Assembly: GCF_900111765.1 (NCBI RefSeq)
Contig: NZ_FOIB01000005.1
Location: 124,001 to 188,000 of the forward strand
Direction: 5' to 3'
Source of the DNA: Myxococcus fulvus
Lineage (GTDB): Bacteria > Myxococcota > Myxococcia > Myxococcales > Myxococcaceae
Length of the DNA: 64,000 nt
Under the pieces are notes generated by a model, which saw only the letters and a list, made by a program, of their open reading frames with translations, did no database searches and was not told the DNA's origin. Of this stretch, positions 57,108 through 64,000 are shown in pieces; within the stretch, counting starts at the first letter, position 1; every line of letters begins with the position of its first letter. A program made the translations under genes and the position numbers.

Positions 57108-57482
57108 GTGTCTCAGAACCTCCTCATCGTCGATGACGAATCCACCCTGTGCTGGGTGTTGGGGCAGTTCTTCTCGGGGGCGGGCTACCGCGTGGACTCG
57201 GCGCAGGCGCTCGATGAGGCGCTGGGGCTGATGACGACGGGCCGCTACGACCTGGTCATCAGCGACTTGCGGCTGAGCGGCACGCAGTCCGAGGAGGGGC
57301 TGGTGCTGGCGGACTTCGTGCGCCGCTTCACCCCGGACACCCGCGTGGTGCTGCTCACGGCCTTCGCGTCTCCGGAGCTGACGGCCCGGGCCCGTGAGCT
57401 CGGCGTCGACCTGGTCTTGCCCAAGCCGCAACCCCTGCCTTCCCTGGCCCAGCACGTGTCGCAATTGTTGGCGGCACGTTGA
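57108..57482 (+). CDS. Single-domain response regulator
   Basis: 124 residues from GTG 57108. REC fold only: LLIVDDESTLCWVLG, phospho-Asp in LVISDLRLSGTQ, LLTAF and PKPQP. No output domain. Start has no strong Shine-Dalgarno. Placed by its own sigma-54 promoter just after the PAS kinase/NtrC pair, so it is a probable target of that pair; the following envelope genes may be co-transcribed (TGATG overlap with the OmpA gene). Confidence 0.88.
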   Translation: MSQNLLIVDDESTLCWVLGQFFSGAGYRVDSAQALDEALGLMTTGRYDLVISDLRLSGTQSEEGLVLADFVRRFTPDTRVVLLTAFASPELTARARELGVDLVLPKPQPLPSLAQHVSQLLAAR

Positions 57483-59293
57483 TGTGGGTGGTGCCCTTCT
57501 GGCACCGTCGGAGCATGAGAGTGCTTTTTCCTCCCACCCGCCCGTGGGCGTGGTTCGCGCTGGCGCTGTTGATGGCGAGCGGCGCCCAGGCGCAGATTCC
57601 CGCCTCCCAGGCCATCGACGTGCAGCAGTACAAGCCCGGCCCGGGCGCCTATGACGTGCTGGGACTGCACGGCGCGCGCGTGGGCCGACACCTCGACTGG
57701 AACCTGGGGCTGTCGGTCAACTACGCGGATGATCCACTGAACCTGTTGGACCCGAGGCGGGACGCGTTCGTCTACCGCATCGTCGACAGCCAGCTCACCG
57801 TGGACCTCATGGGCGCGCTGGCGCTGTTCGACTGGCTGGAGGTCGGCGTGGCGCTGCCCATCTCCACCACCACGTCGCAGCCCGCGGGTGAGGTGGCCCC
57901 GTCGCTGGCGCAGGGCGTGGACGCGACGGGCATCGGGGATTTGCGGCTGGTCCCCAAGGCGCGCTTGCTGTCGACGGACGGAGGCCTGCATCTGGCGGTG
58001 GCCGCGTCGGTGACGATTCCCACCTCGGGAGGCGACGAGTTCCTGGGCTCCGACGGGCTCACCTTCCAGCCGAGGCTCGTCGCCGAGTGGGCCACCGAGC
58101 GCGTGCGCCTGCTCGCCAACGTGGGCGTGAATCTGCGCGGCGAGGAGCGGCTGCGCAACCTGCGCGTGGGCCACGAATTCGCGTACGGAATCGGCGCCGA
58201 GGTGCCGCTCACCGAGAAGCTCTCGGTGGCCGCGACGCTCGCGGGCGCGCTGGGGTTGAAGGAGACGAACACCGAGGAGCGGCCCCTGGAGGCGCTCGGC
58301 GCGGTGAAGTACCGCTTCACCCGCGAGCTCGCGGCCCACGTGGGCGCGGGCCCCGGCCTCACCCGGGGCTACGGCACCCCGAGCTTCCGCGTACTCGGCG
58401 GACTGAGCTGGACGGCGTCCTCCGCGCCCTCGTCGGCGCCCGCGTGCGCGCTCGGCCCCGAGGACCATGACGGCTTCCAGGACGACGACAACTGCCTGGA
58501 CCCGGACGACGACAACGATGGCATCCTCGACGGACCGGACGTGTGCCCCGGCGAGCCGGAGACCTTCAACGGCTATCAGGACGAGGACGGCTGCCCCGAC
58601 TCGCCCAGCGAGCACGTGCCCGCGGCCGAGGACGCGCCGTCGCAGGCCCCCGAGGCGAGCGCGCCGATGACGCTGCCGCCCGCTCCCGTGGACACGGACA
58701 AGGACGGCATCGTCGACAGCGAGGACCGCTGCCCGAACGAGCCCGAGGACCTGGACGGCTTCGAGGACGCGGACGGCTGCCCGGACCCGGACAACGACAG
58801 GGACGGCATCCCCGACACGGCCGACGCGTGCCCGCTGGAGGCGGAGACCATCAACGGCGTGAAGGACGAGGACGGCTGCCCCGACCAGGGCACGTCGAGC
58901 GTGCGCCTGGAGGGCTCGCGCATCGTCATCCTGGAGAAGGTCTACTTCGCCACGAGCAAGGACGTCATCCTGCCCAAGTCGTTCGGCCTGCTCGCGCAGG
59001 TGGCCTCGGTGCTCAAGGCGAACCCGCAGCTCCAGTTGGTGCGCGTGGAGGGCCACACGGACAGCCAGGGCTCGGACGCGAAGAACCTGGACCTGTCGCA
59101 GCGCCGCGCCAACAACGTGAAGGCCTTCCTGGTGAAGTCCGGCATCGCGCCGGAGCGCCTGGAGGCGGTGGGCTTCGGCGAGACGAAGCCGGTGGACACC
59201 AACAAGACGCCCAAGGGACGCGAGAACAACCGCCGCGTCGAGTTCAACATCGTGAAGACCGCCGACTCCTCGGCGGAGGAGGCCACGCCATGA
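57482..59293 (+). CDS. OmpA-family protein with thrombospondin type-3 repeats
   Basis: About 603 residues. Signal peptide (WAWFALALLMASGAQA). An N-terminal beta-barrel-like domain (~60-320), then an acidic calcium-binding stretch of thrombospondin type-3 repeats (DDDNDGILDGPDVCPGEPET; DTDKDGIVDSEDRCPNEPED; DNDRDGIPDTADACPLEAET), and a C-terminal OmpA peptidoglycan-binding domain (~470-595: EGHTDSQGSDAKNLDLSQRR, GFGETKPV). Outer-membrane protein tied to the cell wall. Start: ATG 57482 overlaps the receiver stop; ATG 57515 is a good alternative and gives a more typical signal peptide. Confidence 0.93.
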   Translation: MWVVPFWHRRSMRVLFPPTRPWAWFALALLMASGAQAQIPASQAIDVQQYKPGPGAYDVLGLHGARVGRHLDWNLGLSVNYADDPLNLLDPRRDAFVYRIVDSQLTVDLMGALALFDWLEVGVALPISTTTSQPAGEVAPSLAQGVDATGIGDLRLVPKARLLSTDGGLHLAVAASVTIPTSGGDEFLGSDGLTFQPRLVAEWATERVRLLANVGVNLRGEERLRNLRVGHEFAYGIGAEVPLTEKLSVAATLAGALGLKETNTEERPLEALGAVKYRFTRELAAHVGAGPGLTRGYGTPSFRVLGGLSWTASSAPSSAPACALGPEDHDGFQDDDNCLDPDDDNDGILDGPDVCPGEPETFNGYQDEDGCPDSPSEHVPAAEDAPSQAPEASAPMTLPPAPVDTDKDGIVDSEDRCPNEPEDLDGFEDADGCPDPDNDRDGIPDTADACPLEAETINGVKDEDGCPDQGTSSVRLEGSRIVILEKVYFATSKDVILPKSFGLLAQVASVLKANPQLQLVRVEGHTDSQGSDAKNLDLSQRRANNVKAFLVKSGIAPERLEAVGFGETKPVDTNKTPKGRENNRRVEFNIVKTADSSAEEATP

Positions 59294-60462
59294 GTCGGTC
59301 CACTTCCTGGCTGATGGTGGTGACGCTCGCCAGCTCGCCCGTGCTCGCGCAGTCGCAGGGCGCGGAGCCGTGCGGCGGCGTGCGCTTCAACAATGGCCGC
59401 GTGGAGCTGGGCCGCACGCTCGCGCCCCAGGGCCCCGAGACGGAGCAGTGCCTGAGGCACGTGGGTCAGGCGCTCGTGGCCCGCCCCGCCATCCGCTCGG
59501 TGACGGTGGCCGCCAGGCTGCCCGACGCGGAGCGGCTGGGCGGCCAGGGCCTGGCGGTGGCGAAGGCGGCGGCGCAGGTGCTGGTGGCGGCGGGCGTGCC
59601 CGCGACGCGCGTGTCCGTGGTGGCGCCCCCCGCGGTGCCGGGACAGCCGGGACAGCTGCAGCTCGCCTACGTCGAGCGCCCCGCGCAGCCTCGGGTTGCA
59701 CGCGTGCGCGCGGCGGGGGGAAGCATCCTGGCGGGAGCTTCGGAGGACGCGCTGCAGCCGCGCGCCGTCGGTGACTCGCTCCACACGGGCGAGCTGTTCC
59801 AGACGGCCGGTGACGCGAGCGCGGAGCTGGAGCTGGCGGACGCGAGCCGGGTCCGCGTGCAGCCCGACACCCTCTTGCGGCTGGGCACCCTCGAGCTGAG
59901 CGCCCAGGGCACGCGCGTGGTCCGCCTGGAGCTGCTGAAGGGCTCGGTGGAGACGGTGGCCGCGCCGGGGGGCGAGGGCTCCGTGTTCGAGGTGCGCACG
60001 CGCGGCGCGGTGGCCGGTGTCCGCGGCACGCAGTTCCGCGTGACGGCCAAGGAGGACGGCGCCAGTCGCCTGGAGACGCTCGAGGGCAAGGTGGCGCTCG
60101 GCGCGCAGGGGGCGGAGGTCGACGTGGGCGCGGGTCAGGGTTCGCGCGTGCTGCCGGGTGTCGCGCCCGAGGCGCCCCGTGCGCTGCTCGCGGCGCCGCG
60201 TCTCGACGGCCCTCGCGGTGGGACGTTCGCCACGCCGCCCACGCTGAAGTGGTTCGAGGTGAAGGCGGCGAAGCACTACCGCGTGGAGCTGGCGCGGACG
60301 GCGGACTTCGCCGCGGGCGTGCGGACCCACGAGGTCTCCGGGCTCACGCTGACGGTGCCCGGGGAGCACACGGGCAAGTGGTTCTGGCGCGTGTTGCCGG
60401 TGGACAAGGACGACTTCATCGGCTTCCCTTCCAAAATCCATGCGTTCGAACTGAGGCCCTGA
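59290..60462 (+). CDS. FecR-domain protein, exported
   Basis: 390 residues. Signal peptide (MSRSTSWLMVVTLASSPVLA). The first ~130 residues have an OmpA-like or helical pattern (VRFNNGRVELGRTLAP). FecR domain at ~160-290: LHTGELFQTAGDASAELELA, then VFEVRTRGAVAGVRGTQFRV, the typical FecR phrase. A last ~90-residue beta domain (ATPPTLKWFEVKAAKHYRVE, KWFWRVLPVDKDDFIG). ATG 59290 overlaps the OmpA stop (ATGA). Confidence 0.9.
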   Translation: MSRSTSWLMVVTLASSPVLAQSQGAEPCGGVRFNNGRVELGRTLAPQGPETEQCLRHVGQALVARPAIRSVTVAARLPDAERLGGQGLAVAKAAAQVLVAAGVPATRVSVVAPPAVPGQPGQLQLAYVERPAQPRVARVRAAGGSILAGASEDALQPRAVGDSLHTGELFQTAGDASAELELADASRVRVQPDTLLRLGTLELSAQGTRVVRLELLKGSVETVAAPGGEGSVFEVRTRGAVAGVRGTQFRVTAKEDGASRLETLEGKVALGAQGAEVDVGAGQGSRVLPGVAPEAPRALLAAPRLDGPRGGTFATPPTLKWFEVKAAKHYRVELARTADFAAGVRTHEVSGLTLTVPGEHTGKWFWRVLPVDKDDFIGFPSKIHAFELRP

Positions 60463-60471
60463 GACGCGCCG

Positions 60472-61899
60472 ATGAACCCGAGCCCCGACACGCCTCCGCG
60501 AGGCCCCTGGCTTCCCCGCCCCTCTCCGGGGCTGCTTCGCGTGGTGGCGGCGGGAGTCGGCGTGGCGCTGGCGTGCGTGACGGCGGCGACGGGCGGAGCG
60601 CCGGGGCCCCTGGAGCGCTCGCTCTATGACCAGGTCGTCAGCCGGCTCCTGCCGGGGGTCCCGCGCAGCGCGGACCTGGTGCTGGTGGAGGTGGATGACC
60701 GAGCGCTGATGGCGCTGGGTGAGCGCTGGCCCCTGTCCCGGGCCACGTGGGCGCGGGCCTTCAAGGCCCTGGCGGCCCAGCGTCCGGCGGCGGTGGCGGT
60801 GGACGTGGTGTTCGACCAGCCCGGCTCGCGCGACGCGCTGGAGCTGGGCGAGGACGTGCTGGCGGCGCTGCGGGAGTCGGGGCTCGCCGAGCAGCCCGCG
60901 GGCGCGGCGCTGGTGGCGGACCTGGAGGACCGGCTGCGCGAGCAGGACGGCGACGCGCGACTGGCGGAGGCGCTCGGGGAGAACGGCGCCGTCATCCTGG
61001 GCGCCGCGGCGTTGATGGACGAGGTCTCGATGATGGCGCCGCTCGAGGACACCGCGGCCGCCGATTCGGTGTCGATGCCCGTGGACCGGCTGCGGCTCCA
61101 GGCCCGGGGCGTCGCGGGCAGCATCGCCCCGCTGCGGATGGCGGCGCACGGCAGCGGCACCTTGAACATGCTGGTGGACGCGGATGGCGTCATCCGGCGC
61201 TATCCGTTCGCCGTCGACGTGGACGGCCGGAGGTGGCCTTCGCTGGCGCTGGCGACGGCGCTCAAGCTGATGCCGGAGCAGTCGGAGTCCCTGCTGCGCC
61301 GGGCGAGCGTGGACCAGGGCGCCCCACTGATGCGGCTGCCGTCACCCGACTGGCTGCCGAGGGTGAGCCTGGCGGACGTGCTCCAGGCGGACCCGCGCTC
61401 GGTGGGGCTGGACCTGGCGCTGCGGGGCAAGACGCTCTTCGTCGGCGTCACCGCGACGGGGCTGCACGGACAGAGCACGCTGCCCGGACAGGTGGCGGTG
61501 CCGGGAGTGGAGATCCACGCCTTCGCGCTGGACAACCTCCGCGCGGACCGGCTGATGCGCTCGTCGGGCGGGGTGGCGCTCGTGGGCCTGCTGGAGACGG
61601 TGGCCCTGCTGTGGCTCTTCGGCTGGCGCTGTCGCCGCGTCCGGACGCTGGGGGCGGTGGGGAGCACGGCGCTGGTGCTCGGCGTGCTGCACGTGGCGCT
61701 GGTGGGGTGGCTGGCGGCGGACCTGGGCTGGGTGTTGCCGCTGATGCCCGGGTGCCTGGGGTTGGGGTTGATGCTGCTGGTGGACTCGGCGCTCCGGGCG
61801 GAGGAGCTGGGCCGTCAGCGTGGCGCCCTGCGCCGGCTCTTCGTGCGCTATCCCCAGTCCGCGCCGGGGACGTCGGCGCCGCCGGGCGAGGGCCGGTAG
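60472..61899 (+). CDS. CHASE2 sensor protein without its usual cyclase or kinase domain
   Basis: 475 residues. One N-terminal span (~20-40), a periplasmic CHASE2 domain (~45-355: LVLVEVDDRALMALGERWPL, AVAVDVVFDQPG, LRGKTLFVGVTATGLHGQ), and three C-terminal membrane spans (~370-450). In complete members the last span leads via 'LRR.F.RY.SPEVV' into an adenylate cyclase, GGDEF or kinase domain. Here the chain ends just after GALRRLFVRYPQS followed by a short Pro/Ser tail, so the output domain is missing. FecR-CHASE2 gene pairs are a known arrangement. Confidence 0.88.
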   Translation: MNPSPDTPPRGPWLPRPSPGLLRVVAAGVGVALACVTAATGGAPGPLERSLYDQVVSRLLPGVPRSADLVLVEVDDRALMALGERWPLSRATWARAFKALAAQRPAAVAVDVVFDQPGSRDALELGEDVLAALRESGLAEQPAGAALVADLEDRLREQDGDARLAEALGENGAVILGAAALMDEVSMMAPLEDTAAADSVSMPVDRLRLQARGVAGSIAPLRMAAHGSGTLNMLVDADGVIRRYPFAVDVDGRRWPSLALATALKLMPEQSESLLRRASVDQGAPLMRLPSPDWLPRVSLADVLQADPRSVGLDLALRGKTLFVGVTATGLHGQSTLPGQVAVPGVEIHAFALDNLRADRLMRSSGGVALVGLLETVALLWLFGWRCRRVRTLGAVGSTALVLGVLHVALVGWLAADLGWVLPLMPGCLGLGLMLLVDSALRAEELGRQRGALRRLFVRYPQSAPGTSAPPGEGR

Positions 61900-61986
61900 C
61901 GGCCAGGCGGGCAGCGTTGCCCGAACAACCTCGCGCGGTGGCGACCATCCCCGGTGCGAGCCCATCCGTGGCAGCATCCGCGGGAC

Positions 61987-63780
61987 ATGGCCCGCTACGC
62001 CCTCATCGCCGAGCCCGACCCCCACCGCGCCGCCAGCCTGCTCACCCTCGTCGCGGGGGAAGGGCTCGAGGGCGTCCTGGCCCGGGATGGCGCGGAGGCC
62101 CAGGAAGTGGTCCGCCAGCGCAGCGCCCCTGCCCTGCTGCTCACGGACCTGGCCTTGCCGCGCGTGGATGGCTTCACGTTGCTGTCGTGGCTGCGCGAGC
62201 GACAGGACGCGGGCGGCACGCAGGTGGTGGTGGTGACGGCGTTCGACGAGCTGCGGGTGCGCGCGTGGCAGCTCAAGGAGGCGCTCGGCATCCACTCGTT
62301 GCTCAGCCGACGCGCGCCGACGGAGACGGTGCGGGACACCGTGCGCCGGGTCCTCGCGGGACAGCGTCCCCTGCCCGCCACGCCCACGGAGAGCGGCCCC
62401 GACGACGAGCACCAGCGGCTGGCGCACATCGACGCGCTGCATCTGGTGGACGACGGCCCTCCGGAGGCGGAGCTGCAGGAGCTCGTCACGGAGGTGGCGC
62501 AGGCCTTCGGCGTGCCCGTGGCGTTGCTGACGTTGGTGCTGGGGGACAGGCAGTGGTTCAAGGCGCACGTGGGGCTGCCGCACGCGCTGGCGAGGGACCG
62601 GGGCACGCCCCGCGACTGGGCCTTCTGTCACCACGTGGTGATGGGGCGCGAGTCGTTGGTCGTCCCGGACGCCACGCGGCACCCGGTGTTCAAGGACAAC
62701 CCCCTGGTGCGCGACGGCATCGTCGGCAGCTACGCGGGCGCGCCGCTGGTGACGCCGAGCGGTGAGGTGCTGGGCACGCTGTGTGTCATCGACACGCGGC
62801 CCCTGGTGCTCGGCACCGAGGACATGGCGGCGCTGCGGGAGCTGGCCCGGCGCGTGGCTGGGGACCTGGAGCTGAGGTCCCGGGCGAGGACGGAGGCGAG
62901 GGATTGGAGCCGCTCGCGGCAGGAGCCCTCGCGCTCGGAGCTGGCCGCGCTGACGCAGGTGCGGGACGCGATCCAGGCGCTCGACGTGGCCACGCTGCTG
63001 GTGGCTCCGGGCCGACAGCCCTTCGCGGGCAACGCCGCGCTGGCGGAGCTGCTGGGGCTCTCGTTGGAGGGCATTCCCAAGCTGAGCTTCGACACCTTCC
63101 GGCAGCATGTCGCCAGCCTGACGGCGGACCCGACGGGGCACTCGCCGTTGCTCGACCTGGCGTCGGACACGTCGCGGGGGCTGCACCTGTCGCTGACACT
63201 GGAGCATCCACGTCCCCGTCGCATCCGGTGGGTGGCGCGGCCGTTCGCCATCCCGGGCGGCATGGCGCAGCTGCTGACGCTCTCGGAGCCAGGGGGCGTG
63301 TCTCCGCGAGACGAGCGCGAGCGGATGCTGCGAGTGGATGCGCTGACGGGACTGGCCACGCGGCGCACGGGAGAGGAGCGCCTGCTGCGCGAGATTGGCC
63401 GCTGCCGGAGGGACGGCGCGCCCTGCGGCGTGTTGCTGGTGGACCTGGTGGGGCTCGGTCGGCTCAACCTGCGGCACGGGTTCGACGCGGGCGACACGGC
63501 GCTGCGTGATGTGGCGCGACATCTGGAGCCGGTGGGCGCGCCCACGGGCTTCGCGGTGCGATGGGAGGGCGGCACGCTGCTGGTGGCCCTGCCGGGGTTG
63601 GACGCGGGTGCCACCGAGGCGCTGCGGGAGCACCTGCTCTCCGAGCTGGAGACGTTCGAGGTCCACACCGTCGCCGTGGCGGTGGAGGGTGAAGAGGACC
63701 CGGGGCAGATGCTCGCCAGGGCCCATGCGGCGCTTGCGCGGGTGAAGGCGGAGCATCGCGCCCGGAGCACCGCGGGCTGA
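61987..63780 (+). CDS. REC-GAF protein with degenerate GGDEF domain
   Basis: 597 residues. REC-like domain (~3-120, LLLTDLALPRVDG keeps the Asp; the Lys/Pro end is changed to SRRAPTE). GAF domain (~150-290, CHHVVMGRESLVVPDAT, GAPLVTPSGEVLGTLCVID). A PAS-like segment (~330-430). C-terminal ~160 residues are GGDEF-like (VDALTGLATRRTGEERL, DAGDTALRDVARHL), but the signature is RWEGGTLLV in place of RYGGDEF. Catalysis is therefore unlikely; nucleotide or c-di-GMP sensing is possible. Start ATG 61987. Confidence 0.85.
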   Translation: MARYALIAEPDPHRAASLLTLVAGEGLEGVLARDGAEAQEVVRQRSAPALLLTDLALPRVDGFTLLSWLRERQDAGGTQVVVVTAFDELRVRAWQLKEALGIHSLLSRRAPTETVRDTVRRVLAGQRPLPATPTESGPDDEHQRLAHIDALHLVDDGPPEAELQELVTEVAQAFGVPVALLTLVLGDRQWFKAHVGLPHALARDRGTPRDWAFCHHVVMGRESLVVPDATRHPVFKDNPLVRDGIVGSYAGAPLVTPSGEVLGTLCVIDTRPLVLGTEDMAALRELARRVAGDLELRSRARTEARDWSRSRQEPSRSELAALTQVRDAIQALDVATLLVAPGRQPFAGNAALAELLGLSLEGIPKLSFDTFRQHVASLTADPTGHSPLLDLASDTSRGLHLSLTLEHPRPRRIRWVARPFAIPGGMAQLLTLSEPGGVSPRDERERMLRVDALTGLATRRTGEERLLREIGRCRRDGAPCGVLLVDLVGLGRLNLRHGFDAGDTALRDVARHLEPVGAPTGFAVRWEGGTLLVALPGLDAGATEALREHLLSELETFEVHTVAVAVEGEEDPGQMLARAHAALARVKAEHRARSTAG

Positions 63781-63800
63781 ACGGTGTAGAACAGGGACTC

Positions 63801-64000
63801 ATGGCCCTGTCCTCCGTGCCCGACCGGCTGCGCTTGCCTCTGAGCTTCGACGTGAGCCGTCTCCAGGAGGAGCTGGCGCGCGTGCCCGCGGAGGCATGGG
63901 TGCCGCACTTCAACACCCGCTTCTACGAGGGCGAGTGGAGCGGCGTCCCGCTGCGCTCGGTGGGAGGGATGGAGGGGCGCATCTACCCCGACCCCACGGC
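63801..64000 (+). CDS. Asp/Asn beta-hydroxylase-like protein (start only)
   Basis: The first 66 residues from ATG 63801 are visible; the rest lies beyond the window. LPLSFDVSRLQEELARVPAE and WVPHFNTRFYEGEWSGVPLR match the N-terminus of the aspartyl/asparaginyl beta-hydroxylase family (2-oxoglutarate/iron oxygenases). The catalytic HxD/H residues are not in view. Confidence 0.7.
   Translation, partial: MALSSVPDRLRLPLSFDVSRLQEELARVPAEAWVPHFNTRFYEGEWSGVPLRSVGGMEGRIYPDPT

Overview
The window is high-GC DNA from a myxobacterium, probably Myxococcaceae (Myxococcus, Corallococcus or Pyxidicoccus type). This rests on the very high GC3, the density of two-component and sigma-54 activator genes, a eukaryotic-type Ser/Thr kinase, an RNase R with a long histone-like tail, Asp/Gly-rich lipoproteins and a relic of an SBBP beta-propeller protein. 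No tRNA, rRNA, CRISPR array, insertion sequence or phage gene is visible.

Layout. 1-8.0 kb: poorly characterised envelope/secreted proteins, a PASTA-less membrane Ser/Thr kinase and a beta-propeller pseudogene. 8.0-13.2 kb: rnr and a histone-H1-like/chagasin-like protein, both with Ala/Lys-rich basic tails. 13.3-16.3 kb (+): moeA, ribA and a metallo-beta-lactamase-fold hydrolase. 16.3-23.8 kb (-): lipoate enzymology: lpdA, lipA, an E2 acyltransferase, a ClpX-zinc-finger/AAA+ protein and a lipB-Nudix fusion. 25.7-33.4 kb (-): one tightly overlapping histidine operon encoding all ten steps (hisG-D-C-H-A-B-F-[two tandem small ORFs]-N-IE), preceded by a His-rich leader ORF and a textbook terminator, that is, a transcription attenuator. 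33.5-39.8 kb: thiO, an HD-GYP response regulator, moaA, a DUF4870 protein, and thiC under a TPP riboswitch. 40-46.6 kb (+): CBS-domain protein, 51-bp tandem repeats, a DASS anion transporter, an OsmC-like protein, an NtrC-type regulator and a BlaI/BlaR1-TonB pair with clear operators. 46.7-49.8 kb (-): a globin-coupled histidine kinase, a double-receiver protein and a receiver-histidine kinase. 49.8-53.4 kb: BON-SRPBCC protein, small unknowns (one resembling a degenerate GyrB ATPase domain) and a phosphoribosyltransferase. 53.5-63.8 kb (+): PAS kinase/NtrC pair, then a receiver-OmpA-FecR-CHASE2-(REC/GAF/degenerate GGDEF) run. 63.8 kb: start of an Asp/Asn beta-hydroxylase-like gene.

Most striking: (i) two homologous, duplicated ~43-codon ORFs joined by ATGA overlaps between hisF and hisN; (ii) the His-rich attenuator; (iii) two sigma-54 promoters (CBS protein and globin-coupled kinase), each preceded by a pair of CGCA-N5-TGCG dyads at 29 or 39 bp spacing, differing by one helical turn; (iv) identical CTGGATTCCAG dyads bracketing the PAS-kinase/NtrC operon, the second one upstream of a third sigma-54 promoter; (v) gene fusions and losses: LipB-Nudix, BlaR1-TonB, and a CHASE2 protein that ends where its cyclase domain should begin.

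All calls come from reading the sequence and from family knowledge; no database search was run.
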